Shown here: positions 31,836 through 43,607 of the stretch, in pieces
Position numbering within the stretch: the stretch's first letter is position 1
How the letters are laid out: every line of letters begins with the position of its first letter
Source: Phytophthora colocasiae
Taxonomy: Eukaryota > Oomycota > Peronosporomycetes > Peronosporales > Peronosporaceae
Assembly (NCBI GenBank): GCA_018806915.1
Contig: JAGKQI010000096.1
Location: forward strand, 620,001 to 684,000
Direction: 5' to 3'
DNA: 64,000 nucleotides
The notes under the pieces: model-generated
What the model was told of the DNA's origin: nothing
The model's input: the letters and a program-made list of their open reading frames with translations, nothing else
Databases searched by the model: none
Made by a program: the position numbers and the translations under genes

Positions 31836-34030
31836 CTATACCAAGTCTTTCGCCTTCCAGAGGTGAGTTTCAGGTGTACATGCATCTATAACTTGGCCAT
31901 TTGCCTTCATTTGCAGGAACTGAGCGACTATGGCTTGGACGGCGTCAGGGTTCGTCAGCTTTAAAGCTTTCCAGCGCTTCCTGAGCGATGACGCTTTGCG
32001 TGTCGGTTTTTTCTGGTCCAATACATAGAGACACTCGTTCACAGCAGCATCCATCGCAACGGCCAAGGTCCACAGAGCATTCTTCCACTGCTGATATGAT
32101 GTTTCGCCATCGCTATGGCTTCTGACAGGCTCCGCTGGAATCTCGAGAGGCTTCTGGTATAGTATTAGCATGATGTTGACTGCCGCTTTAGATTCTGCTC
32201 GTTTATTCTGCTCCTTCTTTCCCTTAACAGTTTCCCAAATGCGATTTGTGTACCAATTTAACAGGCATCCAGCAAGTGTCGAAGTCATTGCGATCGCAGG
32301 TGCAACAGGCGGTGCTATAGCAGCTTCTACTCGTGTATGAACTTGCGCAAGTAAGCGCCGTGGTGTCTCGCAAGGAGGTTGGTCAATCAGTTGTTGATAG
32401 GTGTCCTCGAGACGCCCCAATCTCTCATTTACAAGTACTAATTGATTGAGCACGTTCTCCAACGTCGACGCCAGTAGTGTGTCTCCACCAGCCACAGCGT
32501 TAACGATCTGCCCGTGGTTGACCGCTTGCCAGTGAGTCTTCAAATGGTCACCCCATTCGCAACAAGTATTGAGGCTGATAGACGACCCCAAGCGAGCATT
32601 CGTGACTGCAACACCCCGTTGTAACTCGTACAGGTAGCGATGAACCACTGTCACACCGCCGGAGGATGCAGCTGCTGTTTGAACTTCTTCTAGATGGATT
32701 AGTAACGCTGCAAATGTGGCATCAATGACCTCAAGGGCGACATTAAAGGGAACATCGTTGAATCCAGTGACATGGCGAAAGAGTTCGCTCCGAAGTGTGA
32801 GAACCTGCTTATACTCCAGCACAGTGAGTCGCTCCTGAAGGTCACGGATAGATGGCGTCACAACCGGTAAGTCAGGAGAACGATAACCAGCTAATACTTT
32901 CGCGACGCTCTGATCTTCTTTTGTGGTGGTTCCTATGTAGGCAAAAGCCTTGGTAAGTGACTCAAGTAGCCAAGCTCCACGCGTTGAGATCCACTGGATC
33001 GCCAACTTTGGCGACGCATTAGCGTACGCTGCAGCACCTCGACGGATAGAGTGGCTTTTCATGTGTGGGGTGATCGAATTACGTGTTGTAGGTGGCATAG
33101 CTTTGACTGCATCTCGGATTACTTCCGTAATATAGCTGGCAATGTTTGGACGTTTTCTTTCTCGTTTGCGAGGAGGAAGCGTGTTGTCGTCTTCCACAAG
33201 TCGGTCCCAATACAACACAGCTTCCTCCTGAGAATATGGGTGACTACCAGGCAAATCGGACTCCACAAAGTGAGGTGCCAGTGGGAAAAGAAATTCAGAA
33301 GGTTCATCATAGCATACGAACAGCAATCCAAATGCATGAAACATGCATTGCTGCCACCTCTTGAAAGCCTTGTAAACAGAAACGCCTTGTGCCACAGAAG
33401 TTTTAATACGAGCAATGTGCAAAAACAATTCTCCAGAAGCAGCCAAAGAAGTTTGCTGTTTACAAGAAAATACAGTCGTCCACAGCTGCCAAAAGTGTGC
33501 CACATCATTACTAGCAGTGCAGAATCATGAATAGACTTAAAACCAGTTGCAACATCCGCTGTAGTCACTAGATACTCCACAAGCATACTGAGATCATCAA
33601 TAGAACAACCAGGAGCGTCGTTAGTTTGCACATTTGCTCGTAAATTCCTCTCTTCGATATAACTTTACATCTTGTCACGTATTTTGGCGATGCGTTTCGA
33701 ATCATCTAGCGATTTCGAGTAGCGCTCGCGGAGCAAATTGACAATCTGAGAAAAATATCCGAGTGCAGTAGACTTCGCAAACAAACCATCAATAGATCTG
33801 GCCTTGTCGCTCTTTTTTGTCTGAATGAAAATGGAGAATGCAGTTAGAAGAGAATACAAATTTTGCGTTGGTAGGCTTGCTTCTTCGTGATGGGACTTGT
33901 GTATGATGTCTAAGTCGTTTTCAGAGAGCCCTATAGAGTTTAGGAATTCCTCGAACAATTTCTCGGCGGCTGCCTCCTGCCCGATCGTCCCTGCGGGGGT
34001 GTCCAGACCTCTAGAAGCTCGCTTCATCAC
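31836..34030 (-). pseudogene. Crypton-like tyrosine recombinase, two lesions
   Basis: The frame 34030-33665 (N-terminal helical part) ends at one in-frame TAA; the same frame continues to about 33500 (CSIDDLSMLVEYLVTTADVA, ALLVMMWHTFG). A frameshift then leads into 33503-31836, 555 codons. The catalytic signature is visible: ARIKTS for the first Arg, HSIRRGAAAYANA for the H-x-x-R box, ISTRGAW, and the nucleophile in KAFAYIGTTTKEDQ. A long C-terminal extension without a known domain follows. Such recombinases are the sole enzyme of Crypton elements, known from oomycetes (CryptonO). Assignment to that clade is inference. Confidence 0.75.
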
Positions 34031-34089
34031 TCAGCTGTTCACGGAATGGCCATGAAGCGTCGCTGCACAGGATTCCCTATCTTTAGAAG

Positions 34090-35586
34090 CGATCTTTCCG
34101 TTATAAGGTAACTTACCTCGATAATTGAGTGTATACCTTGATTACTACTATATTTCCGCTTCTTGGGCTTTGTCGTGGCCATCGTGGACTTGTAGCAAGG
34201 GACCGAGAAGCGCGCAATTTAACGGTGCTATCGGGGGGGGATCGAACAAATGAAAGCCAGTGGTTGCTGGCCGATCGAAATTTGAAAAAATCAGAATTTT
34301 AAAACTGAAATACCGGTGTTGGCGGTATTCCAATCAGGCCGTTTTACGGCACAAATAATTTGTGACAGTAGGCATTTCCTTTTACTATTCATACTTATTT
34401 TATAAATACCGGACATTCCGGACAATTCCGGAAAATAAGTTTAAATGCAAAACACCTAACCCTATCGTCAGCTGATTGGATATTTATTTGATTTATTTGA
34501 GCTGTATAAGGTTTCATTGGCTAGAAGTTTGTTATGACTTCTGGAATGAATTGCCTTAAGGTAAATCATCAATTTAGGGCCATCAACCATTTTAGGGCCG
34601 TATTTTAACTGCCAATCACGTGAAGTTTTTCACAGAGCAAGTACTTTATTGGCTAAAACACACTAAATACGAATACCTTCAAAAATTAAATTTGTAAATT
34701 TGGCGCGAGGTGTCATGGCTCCAGGCGATGACAGATCAGCCGTCCTGGTTGGCGGCGAGCTTATTGAGGGCCCATTATGGGAGCGGGGTTGTCGCGGGTT
34801 CAAGTCCCGTTAATTCTCCGCACTGATTTGTAAGTAAAGCATCTATTCAACCTCACTGTGCAAGACACTCGACTAACATTTTGTTGTTTAGAATACAGCC
34901 TGAACAAGTGATATGCGCTACATGTACTCTTCTACACCTTTACCTGCAGTTGTAGTAACAGCTTTCTTAGACGACTTGGTTTTGATGCCAGCCTCAGCAA
35001 GTTCCTGGAGCACTTCATGGTAAACAGCCTCCCCAACTGCGTGACTCGTTTACGCTTTGTCGGCTTCTTCGGCACTTGACTTTACTGTTTGTCCTCCGTA
35101 AGTTAATTTCCGTCGAAACTTGATCACAAGTGGAAATATAAAAGGTGAGGGGTGAATAACCCAAACCTCAAATGGTCACAAAAATGACACTCACTCAGCG
35201 CTTTCAATACTGAAAGCAAGACTAAATTCGGCCGTAAACTGATTAAGTCGATTTTTTTCTTCTCCACGGGCATGAGCTTAATTTCATTGGTCTGCTACTA
35301 CAAAAAATCGAGAAAAAATCTCTGGTTTGCGAAGTTTCAGAAACTGTCTCACTTTTTATCAACGCATAAGTAGATGCCGAGTAATTCGAGCATCTTTTAT
35401 CTCGGCCCATATTTGATTTTTTACCTTATCCTACATTAAGCTTGATATTTCAAGAATGATACCAGATGTAGGGTTACATTCCTAGTAAACCGGTAACCCT
35501 CCCATTGTCCATACTTTGTTCAAGTGTAAACTCGTACTCCTTGTTTTGCGTCCATTCACTGATAGACTATTAGTTCCTAAGCAGCA
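34090..35586. other. Gene-free AT-rich stretch with a possible pol III box at 34745-34805
   Basis: No ORF here looks coding. At about 34796 the sequence CGGGTTCAAGTCCCG forms a T-arm-like hairpin with a B-box (GGTTCAAGTCC), and an A-box-like TGGTTGGCGGCG lies about 45 bp upstream, but no full tRNA fold can be made. The rest has AT-rich short ORFs only. The last 80 bp form the 5' region of the DUS3 gene. Confidence 0.35.
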
Positions 35587-37585
35587 ATGGCCGATCTGGA
35601 GCAAGTGGCATTGTCTACCGAGACTGTGGAGACCGCAGCCACCACTACGTCAACTTCTACAGAAGCTTCTGTGCGTGAGCTTCGTGTGGGTGAAGCTCCT
35701 ATTAAACCAGAGTGCGTACATCCCACAGTATCATTTGAAATGTATCGTTGATTAACCCATTTACTCATACAATAGATTCCTAAAACCCAAGCCAGTTTCC
35801 AAGCCCGACAACAGAGATGAGAAGAAAGAGACGGACGACCGTGACGATAAAAAGAAGCGCAAAGGAACCTTTAAGAAGCGCCCGGCCGATGTCGAGCAAG
35901 ACCCCGCTGACTGTCTATGCCGGCCCGTGGCTTCCGGTGAGAGCTGCAAATTCGGCGATAGCTGCAAGTTCAGCCACGACATTAACGACTACATGAAGCG
36001 AAAGCCCAAGGATTTAGGCGAGAACTGTCCAGTGTTTGACGCTGTGGGCTACTGCCGCTACGGCTTGGCGTGTCGATTTGCCAAGTCTCACATTGAGAAG
36101 GTTGATGGCAGTTACCGTAACGTGAAGCGTGAAGGATACGTGGATGGTACGGAATTGGTAGACGAAGTGAACGACCTAAACCATGATCTGAGATTGAAAT
36201 TGCGTAAGGACACATACAACTTCCAGTCCAAGCAACAGCAGAAGAAAAAGGGAAAGAAGTTTGCACCTAAGAAGGCAAATACTGAGTCTGAAGATACCAA
36301 AGCGAAGCCTGATCCCGAGACAAAGCCTGAAGTTGAAGATGCCAAGATAGAACCTGCCGCTGAAAGCCCATTGCTTGCTGAGCGCAAACCAATTGACTTC
36401 AAACAGAAGATCTATATCGCCCCACTCACCACCGTCGGCAATCTGCCGTTCCGTCGATTGATGAAGCAAACCGGTGCTGATATCACGTGCGGTGAGATGG
36501 CTATGGCCACGAACCTGCTGAAAGCTCAGCAGTCTGAGTGGGCGTTGCTGCGACGCCACAAGAGTGAGGATGTTTTCGGTGTACAGCTTGCAGGCTCGTT
36601 CAGCGACCAGATGGCTCGCACTTGCGAGCTCCTGGCCCGGGAGACAGAAATCGATTTCGTGGATATCAATATGGGCTGCCCTATTGATGTTGTGTGCAAT
36701 ACTGGCGCAGGATCTGCTCTTATGACCCGCCCACCGCGGTTACTGGAGGTCGTCGCTGGTGCTTTGACCGGCCTCGAGCTGGGCACGCGCATGCGTACTG
36801 GAGACACGGTGAACACACCGGGTCTAACGGTAAAGCTTCGCACAGGTTGGAGCGAGAAGCAGCCGACTGCCCATAAGCTGGTGCCTAAGCTGCAAGCCGT
36901 GCGTGCTTCACAGGCATACGTGAATGCTGCCGTTGTCACTGCTGACTTCAAGCTGCGTGCAACACAGTCCGTTGATGCCATTATGGTTCACGGCCGTTCC
37001 CGGTTACAGCGCTACACGAAGAATGCTGATTGGGATTACATTTTCCAGTGCAGCGACGCCCAAGTGGACTTTAGAGATGAGAAGCCGTTGTCGCACGTGC
37101 CGTTTGTGGGAGGCGGCGATGTTCTGTCGTACGAAGAGTTCGATGAACACTTGAAGAACGGCAAGCTGGATACGTGTATGTTGGCACGAGGTGCATTGAT
37201 CAAGCCTTGGTTGCCCATGGAGATCAAGGAACGCCGCCACTTGGATATTTCAGCTTCAGAACGCTTGGACTTGCTTAAGAATTTCGTTCGCTTCGGATTG
37301 GAGCACTGGGGTTCGGACCAGAAGGGCGTGAACCGTACGCGTCGCTACTTACTCGAGTGGCAGTCGTTCCTGTGTCGGTACATCCCCGTGGGCTTGCTGG
37401 AGACGCTCCCACAACGTATCAACGACCGTCCGTCACCGTATTACGGACGCAACGAGCTCGAGACATTGATGGCCAGTGATCAAGCAGCAGACTGGGTCAA
37501 GATTTCCGAGATGCTACTTGGCCCCGTTCCTGACGGCTTCCAGTTCGTGCCCAAGCACCGTGCTAACGCGTACCAGGCATCGTAA
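35587..37585 (+). CDS. DUS3: tRNA-dihydrouridine synthase 3 (DUS3)
   Basis: Two exons, 35587-35711 and 35776-37585, joined over a 64-bp intron (GTGCGT...AATAG), give about 644 residues. A charged N-terminus precedes two CCCH zinc fingers (CRPVASGESCKFGDSCKFSH and CPVFDAVGYCRYGLACRFAKSH). A FMN-dependent Dus TIM barrel starts near residue 250: IAPLTTVGNLPFRR, GVQLAGSF, and the active-site DINMGCPID. It reduces a uridine in the variable loop of tRNAs to dihydrouridine, in nucleus and cytosol. Domain order and length match eukaryotic DUS3. The ATG at 35587 is the first in the spliced frame. Confidence 0.93.
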
Positions 37586-38402
37586 AGAATTGTTGACTTG
37601 TCAATGCTGGCAACGTGAACAGAGATTGTTCGGTTGGCCCAACAAAATAGAGTAACGTGACAACAACACCTCTACGATGTAAGCCTGCTGGGCGAGGCTG
37701 ACAGAACTGCACCGTCGCGTGAGCTTGAACCTGTGAAGTTATCTTTGGTGTGTGGAACTTCCTAGTGAAAGCTTACCTTTTCGGTAAAAGACTTTCTTGT
37801 CGACACCATTGCAAAAAGAGAACTTGTTTAGATTCTTGAAACGAAGGAAAGAAGAACGTACTTACAGTATGCAGAGTAGTGTGAAGTGGCAGAGCGTTGT
37901 CGCGTGGCACAAGCCAAATACGTGTATGTACTCAGCTTAAGCATCTTGCGCACGCTTTATCCTTACCACAGATATATCTTTCTTGTACATGTACACAGCT
38001 TGAAAACAAGAACAAGCGTTAGCAGATTTTTTTGTTATTGAAAAGAACAGTACGCTAACCTTGCATTTGACAAAGATCACGATAAAGCTTTTACATATCG
38101 CTACCCGTTCACCGTCGCAGTTTTGGCTGGTCATCATGCTGGTACCATCTCAAATCCAAAGTATCTTTAGAGCTACACTACACTAAATGCCCTTGCAGCC
38201 TCAACCGCAGAATTCTATCTGGATCAAAGCGTCCCTCCCTGAAGTGGTATCAGTCATCGTATCAAGAAACAGGGCATACAAAAACCAAGTATAGACTGCT
38301 GCGAAGAGACAGCAGGCTGGCCCCCTCTCACGCTTGTGCCGCCCAGCTCAGCATTAACCGATCGGCTGTCGAGACCGCGCACACTTCTCCCTCTTCGTCT
38401 TA
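37586..38402. other. Intergenic region, nothing recognised
   Basis: Downstream of DUS3 and upstream of the HIT gene. Only short ORFs without protein character; no RNA gene seen. Confidence 0.6.
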
Positions 38403-39119
38403 ATGCTCGAGAGTAAGCCGGACCCCCTGGCCAGTGAGCAGCCCAGTATGGGCAGCAGCAGCTCCAGCCTCACGCGGTTGTCGAGCGGCGTGCTGCCCCC
38501 ACCGCGTCTGAACGTCGGCGTTTTCTCCAAACGCAAAGGCGTCCGTTACCATCGTGACGGACAAGTGAGCAGCTGCCGCTTCTGCGAGATCCTGCGGGCG
38601 CGCGCCGAGCCCTTCCTGTACGAGGACGAGCACGTTGTCGTCTTCCGCCCATTGAGGCCCATTGTACCCAGCCATGTGCTTATTGTGCCGCGCGCGCACA
38701 TCCGGAATGTCAATCGATTGGCCGCTAGACATCGCGACCTGGTTGCGAGGATGCATCGCGTGGCTGAGGCTGTTATGACGAAAGGACCGGAGGACGGAGC
38801 CGTTGAGGATGGAGAGCAGCCAGAGGAGCCGGTGGAGGTCCACACTCAAGGAGATGAGAACCGTGTTCGCTACTCGTTCCACGTGCCACCGTTCAACAGT
38901 ATCGACCATGTCCATATGCACGCGTTCCTCGACGACCCGCGTCGTCTGGGCTACTACGGACGCATTAAATACCGGACCAAGTCATGGTGGTGTCGCTCGT
39001 ATGAGCAGGTGATGGCTAGGCTGACGGAACTGGCCGCCGATGTCCCGCAAGGCCAACCGGAAGAATCGTCATCATCCAGCTCGTCCGGTCTCCTATCCGA
39101 GGAGCGTCAGACCGAGTAG
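38403..39119 (+). CDS. HIT-family nucleotide hydrolase (HINT3-like)
   Basis: A single-exon 238-residue protein. A low-complexity N-terminus is followed by CRFCEIL (CxxC), LYEDEHVVVFRPLRPIVPSH and LIVPRAHIRN. After an acidic insert of about 30 residues comes the histidine triad IDHVHMHAF and the Trp-rich end KSWWCRSYEQV. HIT proteins hydrolyse adenosine phosphoramidates and related nucleotides. Fold and zinc-type CxxC resemble HINT3/aprataxin-like members; the exact substrate is not decidable. The C-terminal 25 residues are Ser/Glu-rich. The next gene converges from the right, with 84 bp between stop codons. Confidence 0.85.
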   Translation: MLESKPDPLASEQPSMGSSSSSLTRLSSGVLPPPRLNVGVFSKRKGVRYHRDGQVSSCRFCEILRARAEPFLYEDEHVVVFRPLRPIVPSHVLIVPRAHIRNVNRLAARHRDLVARMHRVAEAVMTKGPEDGAVEDGEQPEEPVEVHTQGDENRVRYSFHVPPFNSIDHVHMHAFLDDPRRLGYYGRIKYRTKSWWCRSYEQVMARLTELAADVPQGQPEESSSSSSSGLLSEERQTE

Positions 39120-39203
39120 AAAGAGTCTATTGGCACCTATTTATTTGCAATGTCAACCCAACCTTGTAGTGCTTCTCTCTTTATCACTTTCTTGTGGGTT
39201 CTT

Positions 39204-40991
39204 TCAATCGCTACTGCCATACTCCAGCCGCACATTCGATGAAGTACTGCGACGAGGAGTAGCAGGCTGCCATCCGCATAAGATCGCCTCGATATCCTGA
39301 AGACTACGCCGGCTCGTTTCGGGAATGTACCACCAGGACAAGACAGCTCCAGCGAGGTTGCACGCCATGACAAGACCGACGCACAAGTTGAAGACAGAAA
39401 TGGGAGTCGGCATGAACTCGCGAAGGGCAGGGAGCGCGTGCGATAGTCCAATATTTACAATCGCTTCCCAGATCACCACGAGACTGACAGCACCCATACG
39501 TTGCTTTACAGCGAAAAGTTCACTGACCACGACAACAGGTAGAACGCCGAGGCCGAGCTGATGTCCAGCATTAGCCAGCAACATAGCGGCCCAGCCGGAA
39601 TCACTCAGTGCCACGCCATCGTCTTCACCACGATGGGAACTTCGGTAGATGGAGACCAGCAGAAAAGAGCAGGCCAATGCAACCAAATAGCAGCCGCACT
39701 GCAATGCTGCTGGCCGTCCCCTTGTATCAACAAAGTAGAAGCATGCGACGATCCCCATGGCAGCGGCTACTGCTACTGCCATTGTCACTGCGATCAATCC
39801 ATCTTCAGCACCTTCAACGGCAACCCCGAAAATCGTAAGAACGAATGAGACGTTCGTGCGTGTTCCTCCAACGCCTCGACTGCTATCTTCAGCTAGCGTC
39901 GACGTAATTGACGGTTCAAGCAGGAACGCACTCACTGCGCGCAACGTAAAGAGCGCAGCACAGAGAAGAACAGGACGGAAAAACGCACCATGATGGCGAC
40001 GCTCCGTCGCTGCCAGCACTTTGGCGTGAATAATTGCGTTGGTCTCGTCTTCTGCAGTGCGTTCGTCCCGGTTGAAGAGCTTGTACAGCACTTCAAAGGC
40101 AGCTTCCCGGTCGTCATGGCGAGCGATGAGCCACGTGGGCGAGTCCGGGAGTTTCTGCGCGAACAGCAACAACAACAATGCAGGTGCAACTCCAGCAAGT
40201 GCCAGCACCTTCCACTCACTCAGGTTGAAACCAATATACCGACGACTCAAGTACATGAAGAGCGCTCCGAGTGCCAAGTAGAGGATCCCACCCACTGCTG
40301 AAATGAACATTTGCGCACAGATCACACGTCCGCGAGTGTGCGCGGCGCTCACTTCTGCCAGATACACAGGGACGATGACGTAGATGATCCCGGCAGCAGC
40401 CCCCAGTAGATACCTCCCTATCAAGACTGTAAGCTCTCCGTACGCAACACCAACCAGCACCCAGCCCACAATGAATGGGATGGCAGCCAGTTCCAACGTG
40501 CCTGCTCGTCCGAGTCGATCTCCGCAATAACCTGCACCTGCAGCTCCAAGTACAGTGCCTAAGTACAGACACGAGCGGAAGAAGAACTCGGCGTGTTCAT
40601 GTCTAGCTCGGAACACGTCCACCTGCATATTGTACAGCCGTCCAGGGGCAATAGGGAACATCATGACCCAAGTACAAGCTATTCCTGCCGCCCCCATGGC
40701 TGCAACATGAAGCGCGAAGAAGGAATTCCGTTGACGCGCCAGTCGTTTTTGGCGATACTCCGGTCTACAGTAATTATACGTCAGTGCTAAAATGTGACAG
40801 GAGCAAGTTGAAGCGACGTACCGTGAGTTGATCGGCGTGCTTTCATCGCTCGGATACAGTTCCGAAGCGTCCGAGAGTTCCGGGGGAGCTGCGATGTATT
40901 GATGCGGCACAAAGGCAAAGTCACTACGTGGAGGGTCCCGTAGACAATTCACCAGGTAGCGCCAAGTGCGAGGACGTTGGCGTGCGGCCAT
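39204..40991 (-). CDS. MFS sugar-porter-family transporter
   Basis: The frame runs 41084-39204; the ATG at 40991 (MAARQRPRTW) is a likely start, with an earlier in-frame ATG at 41084. A 57-bp intron (40765-40821, GTACGT...TGTAG) sits in the N-terminal part without breaking the frame. About 12 hydrophobic segments are seen. Sugar-porter signatures: GDRLGRAGTLELAA after TM2, GRYLLGAAAGI...VPVYLAEVSAAHTRGR around TM4-5, LPDSPTWLIARHDDREAA after TM6, and PETSRRSLQDIE after TM12. It should be a plasma or vacuolar membrane symporter or facilitator; the substrate cannot be read. Divergently oriented to the Fanzor locus. Confidence 0.87.
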   Translation of the reverse strand: MAARQRPRTWRYLVNCLRDPPRSDFAFVPHQYIAAPPELSDASELYPSDESTPINSRYVASTCSCHILALTYNYCRPEYRQKRLARQRNSFFALHVAAMGAAGIACTWVMMFPIAPGRLYNMQVDVFRARHEHAEFFFRSCLYLGTVLGAAGAGYCGDRLGRAGTLELAAIPFIVGWVLVGVAYGELTVLIGRYLLGAAAGIIYVIVPVYLAEVSAAHTRGRVICAQMFISAVGGILYLALGALFMYLSRRYIGFNLSEWKVLALAGVAPALLLLLFAQKLPDSPTWLIARHDDREAAFEVLYKLFNRDERTAEDETNAIIHAKVLAATERRHHGAFFRPVLLCAALFTLRAVSAFLLEPSITSTLAEDSSRGVGGTRTNVSFVLTIFGVAVEGAEDGLIAVTMAVAVAAAMGIVACFYFVDTRGRPAALQCGCYLVALACSFLLVSIYRSSHRGEDDGVALSDSGWAAMLLANAGHQLGLGVLPVVVVSELFAVKQRMGAVSLVVIWEAIVNIGLSHALPALREFMPTPISVFNLCVGLVMACNLAGAVLSWWYIPETSRRSLQDIEAILCGWQPATPRRSTSSNVRLEYGSSD

Positions 40992-41342
40992 AACGGGCGA
41001 AGAGCTAGTGACGCGCAAAAAGGTCTGGACGTTCGGCACTGATTCTGATCTAACCAAGCAGTCGCTACAGAAGAAGTGGTACATTTTATCAAAGTTTTAT
41101 AATTGGAGTTACTAAGGTGGAGGAATATGGGACGAGGATAATATTTATGCGACCATCGCGAGATAGTTTGTGTTCTTCCTATTTTCTTCAAGGGATTGTC
41201 CGGTGTCGAAGGCTGCAGAACTGTAAGAGCGAGCTTCGTGGGTTCCTAGCGATGGGTGGAGGATTCGAAAATGAACCTTCAAGGTGAAGCCAATGGGGAA
41301 CTTACTATACACGAGGTAGAAAATTTCGGCTTGCTTGCTTTC

Positions 41343-41358
41343 ACTCATTCCGCAATTT
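41343..41358 (+). promoter_or_regulatory. Oomycete initiator (Inr) core promoter upstream of the Fanzor
   Basis: ACTCATTCCGCAATTT matches the published Phytophthora initiator consensus GCTCATTYYNCAWTTT at 15 of 16 positions. It ends a few bases before the first ATG of the Fanzor (41362), a spacing normal for compact oomycete promoters. Confidence 0.65.
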
Positions 41359-41361
41359 GCA

Positions 41362-43598
41362 ATGCGAGGGCAAAAGCGTCTCCCACCGGACAAGCCCGGC
41401 TTCGAAGATCGTAGCTGAAACACCACCCGAGTTGTACGAGCTGGGACCGCCTTCTCCGTCCGCCTTGCCGCCACGCAAGAGAGTCAAACGCCAAGATCTG
41501 GTGGATCGCAAAGCCAAGAACAAGACCATTGACTTCTTTGTCATGAAAGAAACACTGCGAGTGTTCTGCAAGCCGGAAGCGACTGGGCTTGCGTGGGACG
41601 AATGCATCCAGGAAGTCAACCAAGCCGTCGCGGAGGCGTACCTGCTCGCCAACCTGTACGTGCTTCGCCAGTTGAAAGACGGTCGTCCTCTCTGCAAGAT
41701 CGATGCCAAGGACTTGTACCAACCGTGTTTGAGTCTTGTCACTAGCGTCCCTCGCCGGGAAAAGTTTGAAATGGTTTTTAAAACGCAAGAGACAAAGGAC
41801 CGAAGACGGAGATGGGAAGCTAACGGCAGGACTGGAGAGCTGGAGGACATTCCTGTGAGCGCTTCTCTCTTCACTGAGGAAATGTTCCAGCAATGGCTGA
41901 CGACGCAGAAGACCAAGAATAAAGACTTGGAGGAAGCGGCGGATGAATTCTGCAAGCTGCGCGGGGACCGGAGTCGTCCGAATACGGAATACCTGAATCA
42001 AGGCTGGTTCCAAGCTGCTGCGATCCAGATGGCCACGAACGCCAAGAACGGAGTCGTTCGGAACTTTGCGAAACGCCTCAGGCCGTACGTTCTGGACAAG
42101 TTTGGGGTTACCAAGGCTGTTGGTAACGAGACCTTGAATGCAGTGTTCGCTCAGACGTTCGACTCGGTCCCGGTTCGAGTGGCCGACCCTGTCATTGTGG
42201 CGCTGCGCGAGAAAATCCCCCGGACACAAGAGGGGAAAATAAGTTGGGCTCCACAACATCTTCTACCAGTGTTCTACGAGTTCCTACGGTACATCGAGAA
42301 GTGGAACAAGGAAAACAAGGACAAACAAGACTTTGTGGAGAAGCGGGTGTTCTCCCTCCTCCCAACGAAACGCGGGTTCGAGTCGAGTTACTGCAAGGTG
42401 GACTCCACTGGACTACGTTCGCTACTGCTTCGAAGTCCGAACGTTCGTCGCGATCTCACTGTAGAATACGAAGAGGAAGTGTGGACGCTCAAGGACAGTC
42501 TTGCTTCGAATTCTTCATGGGTCAAACTGTCTGATCTGTGGTGGCGTCGACTTTTTCACGTGGACAAACTAGAGAAGGCGTGCGCAGCTTCCATCGAGAG
42601 ATCACGACAGATGGATACGGCGTTGGCGTGCACATGAATCGCCCCACTCGCGGTAAGAAGAAGAAGAAGAGGGGAAAGGACGGGAAAATGGTGGCGACGA
42701 AGAAAAAGAACGTTTCGGACGCACTTGGATTGCCTCTAGCGAAACAACCTACAGGTACTACTGAAGACTACGACGTGATTTGGGGGGTCGACCCTGGACG
42801 CACGGACTTCATCACGGCTACGAACCAGGACGGCAAAACGGTCCGGTTTCGGACGTCTGACTTCTACCGCGCAAGCGGATACTCCCGCTCGAATCGAAAA
42901 TCCACGCATCGCATCGACATGTCTCTGGAACTCGTGAACTGCTTAAGAACACTCCAAGCAAAAAGACCGCTTCGGTCGAGCTGTTCTGCGTCGCGATTGA
43001 GTTCTGGTTTGAACACGGGCGGCGTCTTCTCTCGTTCGTTATGGACCCGTTCTTTCGGAAGCTGAAATTCCGCCGCTTTACACTTCGCAATTCACAGCTG
43101 GATCGAGCCTGCTTTGAGCTAGCGGGTGCTCGAGGCACAAAAACAATTGTTGGCTTTGGTGACTGTGGCATGGCTGGGGAGGGTTTTATCAAAGGGAGTG
43201 TGCCGGGGCCTGTGAAAACGTTCGCGCGCAAGCTGACCCGCTACTGCGAGGTCGTCGTGGTGGACGAGTTTCGTACAAGTAAGAGGCACTATGACTGTCA
43301 CAGCTTCAGCGACTTGGAGAACCAGCGCGAGAAGCGTCGGTGCAGAGACGGAGTAGTCCGCAGCGTTCCGGTCCACAAAGTCCTCCACTGCCTAACCAAG
43401 AACGGCGGATGTGGAAAGTCAGTCGACCGCGACGTAAACGCCGCCAAGAACATCCTCAGCGTGTTGCAGAACCAGTTGGCAGGTGTGGATGAGCGGCCAC
43501 TTCGTCTTCAGCGAACACCCAAATCTCAACCAAGAAATTTCAATCCTCAGCCCATCCATCCCAGGGTGGTTCCATTCATTTGGAATTCGCACCACTGA
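41362..43598 (+). pseudogene. Fanzor (eukaryotic TnpB-like RNA-guided nuclease), frameshifted
   Basis: Three frames chain into about 740 residues. The ATG at 41362 (MRGQKRLPPDKPGFED) shifts near 41412 into 41357-42637, which has an NLS-like PPRKRVKR, NKTIDFFVMKETL and a long helical recognition part. A shift near 42590 leads to TTDGYGVGVHMNRP and RuvC-I (VIWGVDPGRTDFITATN). A shift near 42945 leads to KNTPSKKTASVELF, FGDCGMAGEG, VVVDEFRTSKRHYDC and RuvC-III with zinc ribbon (CLTKNGGCGKSVDRDVNAAKN). Family members cut DNA with a guide RNA and are carried by transposons. Asp, Glu and Asp candidates are all present; one zinc Cys is His. The shifts could be decay or sequencing errors. It lies between host genes with an initiator upstream. 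Confidence 0.85.
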
Positions 43599-43607
43599 AA
43601 AGTGGCG

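Noticed and set aside
34740..34830. Complete tRNA gene
   Set aside because: Only the T arm folds; no D or anticodon arm and no matching 5' acceptor.
40765..40821. Extra residues in the MFS N-terminus
   Set aside because: The segment has consensus GTACGT...TGTAG splice sites and is better read as a 57-bp intron that happens to be in frame.
41362..43598. Three-exon gene model for the Fanzor instead of frameshifts
   Set aside because: No GT-AG pair near 41412, 42590 or 42945 restores the frame without deleting conserved residues; single-base shifts do.
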